Assembly (NCBI RefSeq): GCF_900091845.1
Contig: NZ_FMCI01000030.1
Span: 1 to 37,014 of the forward strand
Direction: 5' to 3'
From: Streptomyces sp. SolWspMP-5a-2
GTDB lineage: Bacteria > Actinomycetota > Actinomycetes > Streptomycetales > Streptomycetaceae
DNA length: 37,014 nucleotides
Program-made: the position numbers and the translations under genes
The notes under the pieces: model-generated
Told to the model about the DNA's origin: nothing
The model's database searches: none
The model's input: the letters and a program-made list of their open reading frames with translations, nothing else
Shown here: piece by piece, positions 1 to 8,474 of the stretch
How the letters are laid out: each line of letters opens with the position of its first letter
How positions within the stretch are numbered: the stretch's first letter is position 1

Positions 1-139
1 CGGCGCGGGGCGCCGCGGCAGGGCCGGGCCCGCCGGACGCGTCAGGTGCGCCCGCCGGGTCGGCCGTTCGGGGGCCCGAGCCCGCGCGGGTGCGCGGGCC
101 GGGCTGCGGGTGGTTCGGCGTACGGGACGTACTGGACAT
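1..139 (-). CDS. Probable sugar ABC transporter permease, N-terminal part only (runs off left edge)
   Basis: An ATG at 139-137 lies 6 nt after the TGA stop of the binding-protein gene and opens a frame that stays open to the window edge (46 codons). The translation starts MSSTSRTPNHPQPG and continues as a Pro/Ala/Gly/Arg-rich tail. Such disordered cytoplasmic tails often precede the first membrane helix of MalF-type permeases in Streptomyces. No membrane segment is visible yet, so the family assignment is inference from position: in carbohydrate ABC operons the permease genes normally follow the binding-protein gene at very short spacing. No clear Shine-Dalgarno sequence is seen before the ATG, which suggests translational coupling to the upstream stop. 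Confidence 0.6.
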   Translation of the reverse strand, partial: MSSTSRTPNHPQPGPRTRAGSGPRTADPAGAPDASGGPGPAAAPRA

Positions 140-145
140 GGCGGC

Positions 146-1396
146 TCAGTTGTCCTTCGCCTTCGTGAGCGCCTGCTCGCCGTTGCGCTGGAGGTTGCCG
201 AGGACGGTCTTCGGCTCGGTGGTCGCCAGCGCCGCGAGGTCGGTGTTGAACTGGCTGAGGACCTTGTCGAAACCGGCCACGGTCACCGGGCCCTGCGCGT
301 AGGCGTTGGCCTCCAGCCACACCTTCGCGCTCGGGTCCTTCGCCGCCAGCTCGGTCTGGGCGCTGGTGCGGGAGGGCAGCACGCCGAACGCGTCGGCGTT
401 CGCGAGCTGCTGCTTGGCGGAGGTCAGGTACGTCACCAGGTCGACGGCGGCGGCCCGGTGGGCGCTCTCGGCGGCCACGCCCCAGCACTGGCTGAAGGCG
501 AGGGTGCCCTTGCCGCCGGGTCCGGCGGGCAGCGGCACGGCGGTGTACTTGGTGTCCGGGTAGTCCGTCTTCATCGCGCCGGTCAGCCAGCTTCCCTCGA
601 TGGTCATCGCGGCCTTGCCCTTGCCCAGCGCCTCACCGCCCCACCCGGTGTCGACCTGGGGCGCGTACTTGAGGGAGCCGGACTTCAGCAGCGACTTGAC
701 GTAGCTGAGCGCCTCGGTGTTCGCCGCGCTGTCGGCGGTCATCTTCGACTGGTCCTCGTCGGTGATCCAGCCGCCGGCCTGCTTCATGAAGACGCCGAGC
801 CGCGCGTACTCGGCGCCGACGACCAGACCGGTGGTGCCCTTGCCGGTCAGCTTGCCGGCGACGGTCTTCAGCTGCGCCCAGGTGGTCGGGTAGTCCTTGT
901 CGGTCAGCCCGGCCTTCTTCCACAGGTCGGTGTTGATCGCCAGGGCGAGCGTGGAGACGTCCTTGGGCAGGCAGGTCAGCTTGCCGTCGTAGGTGAAGGA
1001 CTGGCGCAGCCCCTCGTTGAAGTCGTCGGCGTCGGAGACCTTGTCGCCGTAGGCGTAGAGCGAGCCGCCCTTGGCGTAGTTCGCGAACTGGTCGGAGTTG
1101 ACGTAGAACGCGTCCGGCGGCTTGTGCCCGGCGAAGGACTGCGCGAGCTGCTGGTTGATGTCCTTGGCGACGTCCACGGTCACCTTGTTGCCCGACGCCT
1201 TCTCGTACGCGGCCACGGCGTCCTGCACGGCCTTGGTCTCCGCGTCGCCCGAGGAGGCGATCAGGATCTTGAGGTTCTGCTTCGAGCTGCTGTCCTGCTG
1301 GGTCTTCTCGTCCTTGTCGAAGCTCGACGAGCAGCCGGTGACGGACAGCAGCGCCGCGCAGGTGACGAGGGCCGCGGCGGCCGTACGGTGTGCCAT
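146..1396 (-). CDS. Sugar ABC transporter substrate-binding lipoprotein
   Basis: This 416-aa protein is an extracellular solute-binding protein of the carbohydrate (MalE/family 1) type, which captures an oligosaccharide outside the cell and delivers it to membrane permeases. The N-terminus is a lipoprotein signal: a short positive start (MAHR), a hydrophobic stretch, and a VTGC lipobox with Cys22 as the lipidated residue, followed by a Ser/Asp/Lys linker. The body has family-typical segments such as PPDAFYVNSDQFANYAKGG near residues 93-111 and the GKAAMTIEGSWL block. A permease-like reading frame follows after 6 nt, and a LacI-type regulator lies upstream on the same strand. A perfect operator-like palindrome sits about 124 nt before the start. 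The sugar cannot be read from the sequence. The neighbouring debranching-type glycosidase suggests an alpha-glucan or related oligosaccharide. Confidence 0.92.
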   Translation of the reverse strand: MAHRTAAAALVTCAALLSVTGCSSSFDKDEKTQQDSSSKQNLKILIASSGDAETKAVQDAVAAYEKASGNKVTVDVAKDINQQLAQSFAGHKPPDAFYVNSDQFANYAKGGSLYAYGDKVSDADDFNEGLRQSFTYDGKLTCLPKDVSTLALAINTDLWKKAGLTDKDYPTTWAQLKTVAGKLTGKGTTGLVVGAEYARLGVFMKQAGGWITDEDQSKMTADSAANTEALSYVKSLLKSGSLKYAPQVDTGWGGEALGKGKAAMTIEGSWLTGAMKTDYPDTKYTAVPLPAGPGGKGTLAFSQCWGVAAESAHRAAAVDLVTYLTSAKQQLANADAFGVLPSRTSAQTELAAKDPSAKVWLEANAYAQGPVTVAGFDKVLSQFNTDLAALATTEPKTVLGNLQRNGEQALTKAKDN

Positions 1397-1872
1397 GGAA
1401 TCCTCCGGGGATCAGGGGTGGTTCGTGTGCGGCTCCACCCGGGCGGGGCACTGGGGCACGGGCCCGGGGTGTGGGGATGGAGGAGGGGACGGTGGGGCTC
1501 TGGGGTGGTGGGGGACGTGCAGAAACGTTTCTGGATCGGGCACGGGGTGATGGCTGTCGGCCGTCTGCCTTCATCAGTTTTTGTCGGCTTTTATCGGTCG
1601 CCGCCGGTCGTGACTGGCCTTTCGGCTACCGGAGTTCCGGGGTGGCCGGTGGTTCCGGGTAGCCGGTGTTCCGGGGTGGTCGGTAGCCGGTAGCCGGTGG
1701 CCGGTTCCGAGGCCGCTGTCCGTCACCCGGATCCGTCACCGCCGTCCGTCACCGGAGTCCGTTGCCGACTGCCGATGGCCGACGGATGGTCGCCGATGAC
1801 CGATGACCGATGCCGGTAGGCGGGTTGCCGGGTGGCCGGGTGGCCAGGTCTCCGGGCGACTGGGTCTCCGGG
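1397..1872. other. Intergenic region with GGTAGCCGGT-like low-complexity repeats
   Basis: No gene is supported here. The half next to the binding-protein gene holds its promoter region and a LacI-type operator. The stretch at about 1610-1870 is built of short degenerate repeats (variants of GGTAGCCGGT, GTTCCGGGGTGG and CCGATGACCGATG). Open frames crossing it have no recognisable domain and look like products of the repeats. Confidence 0.6.
1520..1533. promoter_or_regulatory. LacI-family operator-like palindrome CAGAAACGTTTCTG
   Basis: A perfect 14-bp inverted repeat with the central CG step typical of LacI/GalR-family operators. It lies about 124 nt upstream of the binding-protein start, and a LacI-family gene is immediately upstream. 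The likely role is sugar-relieved repression of the transporter operon. Assignment to this particular regulator is inference. Confidence 0.7.
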
Positions 1873-2928
1873 TTACCCGCCGGGAGGCGGTGGTCCGGCC
1901 GTGCTGTCGCGGGCGACCAGGGACGGCTCCAGCAGGATCCGTTCGGCCTCCGCGTCCGGCGCGGCGAGCCGGGCCAGCAGCAGCCGTACGCACTCCCGTC
2001 CGACCTGTTCCAGCGGCTGGGCGAGCGAGGACAGCTCGGGGGAGAGCAGCTCGGCGGTCGGCGAGTCGTCGAAGCCCACGACGGAGACGTCCCGCCCCGG
2101 CGCCGCGCCGCGTTCGCGCAGCGCCCGGTAGCAGCCGAGGGCGAGCATGTCGCTCGCCGCGACGACGGCGGTGGCGCCCGCGTCCAGCAGCGGCTTCGCC
2201 GCCGCGTGGGCCGCGTCGATGTCGTTCACGCTCTGCCCGCGCCTGCCCCGGGTGGACAGGCCGTGCCGCCGCATCGCCCGCTGCCAGCCCGCGGCCCGGT
2301 CGTCACCGGCGCCGGAGGAACCGCGTTCCCAGCCGAGGAAGGCGATCCTGCGGTGCCCGAGGGAGACCAGGTGCTCGACGGCGGCGTCCGTCCCGGAGGC
2401 GCCGTCGACGTCGACCCAGTCACCGATCTGCCGTCCCGACCACATCCGCCCGAAGCTGACGAACGGCACGCCCCGCTTGGCCAGCCACGCCTGCCGGGGG
2501 TCGCCGTGCTCGGTGCCGCTCAGCACGAAGGCGTCCACCTCGTGCTGGTCGAGCAGTTCCTCGTAGCCCTCCAGCGTCGGACCGCCGGGCGGGCAGGCGA
2601 ACAGCAGGATGCGGTAGCCCGCCTCGTCGGCGGCCTGGGAGACGGCGTGCAGGAAGCGGTCGAGCACCGGGTAGCTGAACGGCGAGGGCTGGATGCCGTA
2701 GCCGATGAGCTTGCTCGAGCGGGTGCGCAGGGTCTGCGCGGCGCGGCTGGGGCGGTAGCCCATCTCGTCGATCGTCCGCCGGACCCGGTCCAGGGTCTCG
2801 GGGCGGAGCAGGTCGGGAGAGTTGATGGCGTTCGACACGGTCTGCGGTGACACCCCGGCCCGGCGGGCGACCGTCGCGAGGGTCACCGGGCCGCCTTTGG
2901 CCGATGGGCTGTTGCTGGAGCGGGGCAT
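1873..2928 (-). CDS. LacI-family transcriptional regulator
   Basis: A 351-aa LacI/GalR-type repressor. Residues about 16-36 form the helix-turn-helix (VTLATVARRAGVSPQTVSNA). They are followed by the hinge region and, from about residue 75, a periplasmic-binding-protein-like effector domain (LIGYGIQPS, FVLSGTEHGDPRQ, DWVDVDGASGTDAAVEHL, SVVGFDDSPTAELLSPEL). All segments expected of a full-length member are present. The gene lies between the transporter genes (same strand) and the divergent debranching-type glycosidase, so it is the obvious local regulator. The most likely operator is the palindrome at 1520-1533. A second inverted element surrounds the promoter of the glycosidase but does not match the first, so joint control of both transcripts is uncertain. 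The inducer sugar is unknown. Confidence 0.93.
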   Translation of the reverse strand: MPRSSNSPSAKGGPVTLATVARRAGVSPQTVSNAINSPDLLRPETLDRVRRTIDEMGYRPSRAAQTLRTRSSKLIGYGIQPSPFSYPVLDRFLHAVSQAADEAGYRILLFACPPGGPTLEGYEELLDQHEVDAFVLSGTEHGDPRQAWLAKRGVPFVSFGRMWSGRQIGDWVDVDGASGTDAAVEHLVSLGHRRIAFLGWERGSSGAGDDRAAGWQRAMRRHGLSTRGRRGQSVNDIDAAHAAAKPLLDAGATAVVAASDMLALGCYRALRERGAAPGRDVSVVGFDDSPTAELLSPELSSLAQPLEQVGRECVRLLLARLAAPDAEAERILLEPSLVARDSTAGPPPPGG

Positions 2929-3132
2929 GCGGGGTCTCCGGCGTACGGGAGAGGAAGCGGGACGTGCGGACGGTACTGCGGCTCGGACACCGGCGTCGAC
3001 CTCGACGCTTCGATCATGCGGACGGGGGCTGGGTGGTGGGGCTGAGGGACGGAGGTCGGCTGGTGGACGGGGCTGGTGGACGGGGTCGGGGATCCGGAAC
3101 CGGCGGCACCGGATCTCGGCACCGGATCCCGG

Positions 3133-3182
3133 AGGTGGATCGCGAAGGTGGATCGCGAAGGTGGATCTTGAAGCTGGATCTG
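3133..3182. repeat. 13-bp tandem repeat (AGGTGGATCGCGA), about 3.5 copies
   Basis: Successive units start at 3133, 3146, 3159 and 3172. The first two are identical and the last two are diverged (TCTTGA, then a partial copy). The array sits just upstream of the glycosidase promoter, in the divergent region between the LacI gene and the glycosidase gene. Confidence 0.8.
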
Positions 3183-3195
3183 ATGTGCTGGTTTT

Positions 3196-3260
3196 AGCGT
3201 TCCAAAAGCATTGTCAGCGCCCTGAGGAGCGACTTACTGTCTTTGGAACGATCTAACGCT
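3196..3260 (+). promoter_or_regulatory. Promoter region of the debranching-type gene framed by nested inverted repeats
   Basis: CGTTCCAAAAG (3198-3208) is mirrored by CTTTGGAACG (3241-3250), and the outer pair AGCGTT (3196-3201) is mirrored by AACGCT (3255-3260). Between them lies a possible promoter: TTGTCA (3211-3216), an 18-nt spacer and TACTGT (3235-3240). Half-sites on both sides of a promoter fit a regulator that clamps or loops it. Which protein binds is unknown. Confidence 0.5.
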
Positions 3261-3276
3261 GAGAGGTTCTACTCAC

Positions 3277-5475
3277 TTGGACACCACTGTCAAGCCCCAG
3301 GACACCAACGGGTCGGTCACGGCGTCCCCCGTCGACGTGGCCGGACTCCAGCCGTTCCTGCATGACGCGGTCGTCACGCTGCATGCCCCGAGCCTGGTCG
3401 TCTCCCGTGCGGACGGGCAGCTCAGCGAGGGTGCGGACGGCTTCTACCACGGGGACCGCCGGGCCCTGTCGCGGCTGACGGTCGCCGCCGACGGCGTCCC
3501 CCTGGCCCCGGTCGGCGGCGGTCTGCGCGGCGCGGACCGGGCCGAGTTCCGGTCGATCCTGCGCGGGCTCGGCGAGGTGACCCCCGACCCGGCCGTCGCC
3601 CTGCGCCGCCGCCGGCACACGGAGGCGGGCCGTCTGGAGGAGACGTTCGAGGTCACCAACGCGGGCACCAGGCCGGTCCTGTTCAGGCTGACGGTGACGG
3701 CGGGCACGGACCTCGCGCCGATGGAGCGGGTGAAGTCGGGCCGCTTCCCGGGGCTCGCGGAGGGGCAGGGCCCGCTGTGGCCGGGCGCGGGTCGGGAGGC
3801 CACCGGCTCCCCGGCCGCGGAACGGCAGCCGAGCAGGGTCGGGGCGACCGCTCTGAGCTGGGCGTCCGACGATTTCACGGTCCGGCTGTCGACGAGCCTC
3901 GCGCCGACCGCGGCCGACCTCACCGACGACACCGCCGTCCGCCTGTCGTACGACATCGGCCTGGCGCCCGGGGACTCCTGGTCCCTGACCCTGACCTGCG
4001 CGGCCGCCTACACCGACGGCGACCAGTTCCCGCCCCCGCCGGCCGGGCGGCTGCCCTGGAACGTCCCGGCGCTGCGCAGCGCGGACCGCGCGCTCGACCG
4101 CTGGGTGGCGCAGTCCCTGGCCGACCTGGACCGCCTGCGGCTGACCGACGCGGCCTCTGCCGACCCGGCCAGGCCCGACCAGTTCCTCGCGGCGGGCGCG
4201 CCGTGGTTCCTGACCCTCTTCGGGCGGGACGCGCTCTGGGCGGCCCGGATGCTGCTGCCGCTCGGCACCGAGCTGGCGGCCGGGACGCTGCGGACGCTGG
4301 CCCGCCGTCAGGGCGCCGTCACCGACGCGGCGACGGAGGAGCAGCCCGGGAAGATCCTGCACGAGGTGCGCAGGGCGTCGCTGCACTTCAGCGACGCGCT
4401 CTCGCTGCCGCCCGTCTACTACGGCACCGTCGACGCGACGCCGCTGTGGATCACGCTGCTGCACGACGCCTGGCGCTGGGGCCTGCCCGAGGCCGAGGTC
4501 GCCGACCTGCTGCCGCACGCGGAGGCCGCCCTGTCCTGGATGCGCGAGCAGGCGGACGCGAGCGGCGACGGCTTCCTGAAGTACGTCGACCAGACCGGCC
4601 ACGGCTTGTCCAACCAGGGCTGGAAGGACTCCGAGGACTCGATCAGGCACCGTGACGGCCGCCTGGCGGGCACGCCGATCGCGCTGTGCGAGGTGCAGGC
4701 GTACGCGTACGAGGCCGCACGCGGCGGCGCCGCCCTGCTGCGGGCGTTCGGGCGGCCCGGCGCGGACGAGTGGGAGCGCTGGGCCGAGGACCTCGCCGAG
4801 CGCTTCCGGGCCCGCTTCTGGGTCGAGGACGAGCGGGGCAGGTACCCGGCGGTCGCGCTGGACGGCGAGGGGCTGCCGGTCGACTCGGTCACCTCGGGCT
4901 TCGGGCATCTGCTGGGCACGGGGCTGCTGAACCGCGAGGAGAGCGCCCTGCTGGCGGCCCGTCTGGCGGCGCCCGACCTGGACTCGGGGCACGGGCTGCG
5001 CACGCTGAGCACGGAGTCGGTGGGCTTCAACCCGTACGGCTACCACATCGGTTCGATCTGGCCGCACGACACGGCGATCGCGGTGCGCGGCCTGGCGCGG
5101 GCGGGGTTCCCGGCCGCGGCGGCGTCCCTCTCGCAGGGGCTGCTGACGGCGTCGACGTCCTTCGCGGCCCGCCTCCCGGAGCTGTTCGCGGGCCACGGCG
5201 CCGAGGAGACCCCGGACCCCGCTCCCTACCCGGCGTCCTGCCGTCCCCAGGCGTGGGCGGCGGCGGCGTCGGTGGCGGTCCTCCAGTCGGCCCTCGGCCT
5301 GGAGGCGGACGCCCCCACCGGCACCGTCACCCTGACCCCGGCCTTCGCGTCGTCCTACGGCCCCCTGACCCTGACGGGCCTGCGCATCGCGGACGCGGCC
5401 CTGGACATCACGGTCACGGAGACGGGCACGGTGACGGTGGAGGCACCGGAGGGGGTACGGGTGGTGGAGGTCTGA
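3277..5475 (+). CDS. Glycogen-debranching-type (amylo-alpha-1,6-glucosidase-like) glycoside hydrolase
   Basis: A 732-aa cytoplasmic protein with no signal peptide. The N-terminal part (about residues 25-230) matches the beta-rich debranching-enzyme N-terminal domain (SLVVSRADGQ, GFYHGDRRALSRL, TFEVTNAGTRPVLF). Residues about 265-700 form an (alpha/alpha)6-barrel of the GDE/trehalase-like superfamily, with LTLFGRDALWAARMLLPLG, GLSNQGWKDSEDSIRHRDG, a GSIWPHDTAIAVRG block and acidic residues in expected positions. It probably trims glucosyl residues from imported or stored alpha-glucans. The start is TTG 3277 behind GAGAGG at 3261-3266; no nearer ATG fits. It diverges from the LacI gene. It may equally act on another oligosaccharide, because bacterial members of this family are functionally diverse. 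Confidence 0.88.
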   Translation: MDTTVKPQDTNGSVTASPVDVAGLQPFLHDAVVTLHAPSLVVSRADGQLSEGADGFYHGDRRALSRLTVAADGVPLAPVGGGLRGADRAEFRSILRGLGEVTPDPAVALRRRRHTEAGRLEETFEVTNAGTRPVLFRLTVTAGTDLAPMERVKSGRFPGLAEGQGPLWPGAGREATGSPAAERQPSRVGATALSWASDDFTVRLSTSLAPTAADLTDDTAVRLSYDIGLAPGDSWSLTLTCAAAYTDGDQFPPPPAGRLPWNVPALRSADRALDRWVAQSLADLDRLRLTDAASADPARPDQFLAAGAPWFLTLFGRDALWAARMLLPLGTELAAGTLRTLARRQGAVTDAATEEQPGKILHEVRRASLHFSDALSLPPVYYGTVDATPLWITLLHDAWRWGLPEAEVADLLPHAEAALSWMREQADASGDGFLKYVDQTGHGLSNQGWKDSEDSIRHRDGRLAGTPIALCEVQAYAYEAARGGAALLRAFGRPGADEWERWAEDLAERFRARFWVEDERGRYPAVALDGEGLPVDSVTSGFGHLLGTGLLNREESALLAARLAAPDLDSGHGLRTLSTESVGFNPYGYHIGSIWPHDTAIAVRGLARAGFPAAAASLSQGLLTASTSFAARLPELFAGHGAEETPDPAPYPASCRPQAWAAAASVAVLQSALGLEADAPTGTVTLTPAFASSYGPLTLTGLRIADAALDITVTETGTVTVEAPEGVRVVEV

Positions 5476-5533
5476 GGACGGGGTGCTGGGGCGGGGTGTC
5501 CGCCCAACCGCCGTTGCGGTGGCCCGTGTTCGG

Positions 5534-5575
5534 GGCGGTGAGGGCCGCGAGCCCGGGGGCGCGGCCCTCACCGCC
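5534..5575. terminator. Bidirectional terminator, 16-bp perfect stem
   Basis: The arms GGCGGTGAGGGCCGCG (5534-5549) and CGCGGCCCTCACCGCC (5560-5575) pair perfectly around a 10-nt loop. It sits between two convergent genes and can serve both. There is no U-run, as is common in Streptomyces. Confidence 0.85.
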
Positions 5576-5696
5576 GTCGCGCGCAGGACGCACGCCGGCC
5601 CCCCCGGGCGGTCAGGTTCCGCCGCGGACGTCCCCCCGATCCGCCGCGGCCTGAATCCCCGTCACCGCCGGGAAGCCGGCGGCACGGTCCCCGGGG

Positions 5697-8153
5697 TCAC
5701 ACGTAGTCGCCCTTGGCCGCCGCGTGGTGCACCACGGCGGCCGGTGTGCCGTCGGCGAGGACGCCGGTGATCCGGAGGAACGACGTCTCGCCCAGCGGCA
5801 GGCGGACGGGGACGTGGTACCAGCGGTTCGGGGCCGTGGCGACGGTGGTGACGGCCTCGTACGTCCCGGTGGCCCCGTTCCAGCGCTCCACGCGGTACTC
5901 GGTGATGCCGGCGCAGGCCGCCGGGTCGGAGCAGGCCCACTCCAGGCGGCCGAGCCTGGTCACGGCGTCGGGGTTGAGCACGGTGAGCAGACCGGAGTCC
6001 TCGCCGCGGGCGTCGTCGGGCCTGTTGTCGAGTTCGGTGGTGGTGACGGTGGGGGCCAGCTCGGGGGCGATGCGGTTGCCCCACGGGTCGATCGCGGTGA
6101 CGAGGAAGGTCACCGTCTCGCCGTCGGCCGGTCCGGCGCACAGCATCGCGTTCGGCAGGGCGGTGAGCTTCTTGGGGTCGGCGGCGTCGGCGCACCCGTC
6201 GCTGTCGTAGCCGGTGCTGCCGTCCGGCCGCCGGACGACACGGGTGGCGGCGTACGTCAGCCCGCTCTCGGCGGGGGCGTCCCAGCTCAGCAGGACGCCG
6301 TCGGCGCGGGGCGTGGCGGTCAGACCGGTGAGGGGGGCCGGGGGGACGCTGTCGGGGGTGACCGTCTTCGGCGCGGACATCGGGGACGTGTTCCCGGCGG
6401 CGTCGGTCACCCTGATGCCGTAGGTGTAGGTGGTGCCGTCGAAGGCCGGCAGCTCGTCGACGTACGCGTAGGGCGACGGCTTCGGGGAGTCCTTCGACAC
6501 CGTCCCGACGAGACGGGGACTGTCCCCGAGGGTGTCGCCGGTGGACCGGTAGACGCTGACGGTGCCGCCGGTCTCTATCTCGCCCCTGGTCAGGTTGCCC
6601 CAGCCGATCGTCAGCGAGCTGGTGCTGCCCGCCAGATGGGACACGGAGAGGGAGGGCGTCGTCGGCACGACGGTGTCGACCGTGTTGACCGTCAGGACGG
6701 CCGTGCTCCCGGACAGATTCCCGGCACGGTCGGTGACGTTGATGTAGTAGCGGACGGGCCTGCCGTTGCGGGGCAGTCCGGTGTCCGTCCAGGAGGTCTT
6801 CGGGGTCAGGGCCGTGACCCCGAAGCCACCCGCCGCCTGTCCCCGGCTGACCCAGTAGTTGGCGAGGTCCATCTCCTTGTTGGGAGCCCAGGAGAGGGTG
6901 GCGGAGTCGGTGGCCTCGTCGTACACCACCTTCGCCCCGGTGGGCGTGAGCGGGGCGACCTTGTCCACGGTGGCGTCGGTGCGGGGGGTGTAGGCGAACT
7001 TGACGGCGGCGGCGCCGGTCCAGTTGACGTAGTCGACGCGGAGGGTGTGGGTGCCGCGGGGGACGGTGACGTTGACGGTCTTGGAGACGGTGCTCGACCC
7101 GTTCTTCCAGAGGTCGATCTTGCGGGTGCCGTCGAGGTAGACGCGGATGCCGTCCTGCCCGGAGGCGGCGAACGAGAAGGGACCACCGGAGCCGAAGTCA
7201 CGGGTGATCTGCCAGCGGACCCCGAAGTTGTCCTTGCCGACGCCGGTGACCGCGGGCGCGTTCGAGCCCCAGTTCTCGTCGATCGCGGTGTCGGTGTCCG
7301 TGCGCTTCGGCGTGCCCGTGAAGCCGGTGTTCGCGAAGTACTGGCGCAGGAAGACGGGGTTCCCGGTGACCGAGACGTCGGCGGTCCCGGCGGACAGGTT
7401 GCCGGACTTGTCGACGGCGCGGATCTCGTAGAGGTGGGTGGTGTCCCCGGCGGTGGTGTCGGTGAAGGACGTGCCGGTGACCGTGGCGAGGGGAGCGCCG
7501 AAGGACGTCTGGGCGGGGGTGCGGCGGTAGACGCGGTAACCCGCGAGGTCCATCTCCTTGTTCGCCGTCCAGCGCATGAAGTTCCGTCCGGAACCGGCGT
7601 CACGGGCTATCGACAGCCCGGTGGGGGTGAGCGGGGCGACCTTGTCCACGGTGGCGCCGGTGCGGGGTGTGTAGGCGAACTTGACGGCGGCGGCGCCGGT
7701 CCAGTTGACGTAGTCGACGCGGAGGGTGTGGGTGCCGCGGGGGACGGTGAGGTTGACGGTCTTGGAGACGGTGCTGGACCCGTTCTTCCAGAGGTCGATC
7801 TTGCGGGTGCCGTCGAGGTAGACGCGGATGCCGTCCTGGCCGGAGGCGGCGAACGAGAAGGGACCACCGGAGCCGAAGTCGCGCTTCACGGTCCAGCGGA
7901 CCCCGAAGTTGTCCTTGCCGAGGCCGGAGACCCCAGGCGCTTTGGAGCCCCAGTTCTCGTCGATGACGGTGTCGCAGTCCGTGCGCTTCGGCGACCCCGA
8001 GAACCCGGTGTTCGCGAAGTACTGCCGGGTGTAGGCGTTCGTCGCGCAGGCCGCCGCAGACGCCGGGGCCCCGGCGACCGCGACAAGAGTGCCCGTCATG
8101 GAGATCACCACCGCGGTCGCGGCGGCCAGACGGGGTCTTCCGACACTGCTCAC
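5697..8153 (-). CDS. Secreted PA14/fibronectin type III multidomain protein
   Basis: 818 aa from a GTG start at 8153, chosen because AAGGGG lies just upstream and a standard signal peptide follows (helix ending in APASA, cleavage near residue 34). An upstream in-frame ATG would put about 48 extra residues before the signal. The mature protein starts with a PA14-like module (about 40-165: YTRQYFANTGFSGSPKRTD, FSFAASGQDGIRVYLDGTRK, TLRVDYVNWTGAAAVKFAYT). A fibronectin type III domain follows, then a second nearly identical PA14-like module (about 265-395) and three or more further Fn3-like domains to the C-terminus. PA14 domains usually bind carbohydrate, and Fn3 domains act as spacers in extracellular actinobacterial polysaccharide-active proteins. 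No catalytic domain is visible, so the role is probably binding or adhesion. It converges on the glycosidase gene through a shared terminator. Confidence 0.85.
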   Translation of the reverse strand: MSSVGRPRLAAATAVVISMTGTLVAVAGAPASAAACATNAYTRQYFANTGFSGSPKRTDCDTVIDENWGSKAPGVSGLGKDNFGVRWTVKRDFGSGGPFSFAASGQDGIRVYLDGTRKIDLWKNGSSTVSKTVNLTVPRGTHTLRVDYVNWTGAAAVKFAYTPRTGATVDKVAPLTPTGLSIARDAGSGRNFMRWTANKEMDLAGYRVYRRTPAQTSFGAPLATVTGTSFTDTTAGDTTHLYEIRAVDKSGNLSAGTADVSVTGNPVFLRQYFANTGFTGTPKRTDTDTAIDENWGSNAPAVTGVGKDNFGVRWQITRDFGSGGPFSFAASGQDGIRVYLDGTRKIDLWKNGSSTVSKTVNVTVPRGTHTLRVDYVNWTGAAAVKFAYTPRTDATVDKVAPLTPTGAKVVYDEATDSATLSWAPNKEMDLANYWVSRGQAAGGFGVTALTPKTSWTDTGLPRNGRPVRYYINVTDRAGNLSGSTAVLTVNTVDTVVPTTPSLSVSHLAGSTSSLTIGWGNLTRGEIETGGTVSVYRSTGDTLGDSPRLVGTVSKDSPKPSPYAYVDELPAFDGTTYTYGIRVTDAAGNTSPMSAPKTVTPDSVPPAPLTGLTATPRADGVLLSWDAPAESGLTYAATRVVRRPDGSTGYDSDGCADAADPKKLTALPNAMLCAGPADGETVTFLVTAIDPWGNRIAPELAPTVTTTELDNRPDDARGEDSGLLTVLNPDAVTRLGRLEWACSDPAACAGITEYRVERWNGATGTYEAVTTVATAPNRWYHVPVRLPLGETSFLRITGVLADGTPAAVVHHAAAKGDYV
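6946..7343 (-). repeat. Direct repeat copy 2 (PA14 module)
   Basis: About 398 bp, nearly identical to 7627-8024 with a constant offset of 681 bp (227 codons). It encodes the end of one PA14-Fn3 unit inside the same gene. Differences are scattered single bases concentrated toward the N-terminal end of the module. Confidence 0.85.
7627..8024 (-). repeat. Direct repeat copy 1 (PA14 module)
   Basis: Partner of the copy at 6946-7343. Long identical blocks, for example the segment coding for DGIRVYLDGTRKIDLWKNG, show a recent duplication or ongoing gene conversion. Confidence 0.85.
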
Positions 8154-8253
8154 TGCATCCCCTTTTGAGCATGTGACCGTCCCACGGACAGTCGTACGAG
8201 GAGTGGGATACATGAGAGGGGCGAGTGGTTGTACGGCGGGCGGATTCTGATCG

Positions 8254-8278
8254 CGGCGGGTGACGGGTGATCCCGCCG
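8254..8278. terminator. Short hairpin, possible terminator
   Basis: CGGCGGG (8254-8260) pairs with CCCGCCG (8272-8278) around an 11-nt loop. It lies downstream of the minus-strand PIN-like remnant and may be that gene's original terminator. Confidence 0.4.
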
Positions 8279-8345
8279 GACGCCCGCCCACGGGCACGCC
8301 GGCCGAGCCGCCACCGGACCTGGCCGCTGCGCGGGCGGCGTTCCG

Positions 8346-8474
8346 TCAGACCTTCTCGACCCGCACGGAGCGTCCGGCGAGGAGCCGGTCCATGTCGTCG
8401 GTGTCGGACGTGAAGACGGTCGCCTCAGCTCCCTGTGCGGCTTCCCGCCCTGCCACCGTCGCCGCGTTGTCCAT
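8346..8474 (-). pseudogene. C-terminal remnant of a PIN-domain toxin-like gene
   Basis: A 42-codon frame ends TVFTSDTDDMDRLLAGRSVR followed by VEKV and a TGA. The pattern TSD-x-DDM-x-RLL near the C-terminus, followed by a short VRVEKV strand, is what is seen at the end of many actinobacterial PIN-domain (VapC-like) ribonuclease toxins. The first acidic cluster of a PIN fold is absent, and an in-frame TAA (8489-8487) lies 12 nt upstream of the ATG, so no intact gene exists. Homology then breaks off abruptly where the plus-strand membrane protein begins. I infer a deletion junction near 8470-8490. The assignment is from motif memory on a short piece. Confidence 0.45.

Noticed and set aside
3253..5571. 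Long minus-strand open frame (over 700 codons) antisense to the debranching-type gene
   Set aside because: Arg/Gly/Pro-rich shadow of a high-GC gene: no domain, no start context, and the plus strand has clear family motifs.
5724..8168. 800-codon plus-strand open frame over the PA14/Fn3 gene
   Set aside because: Gly/Val/Asp-rich antisense shadow. Its repeats merely mirror the PA14 duplication on the other strand.
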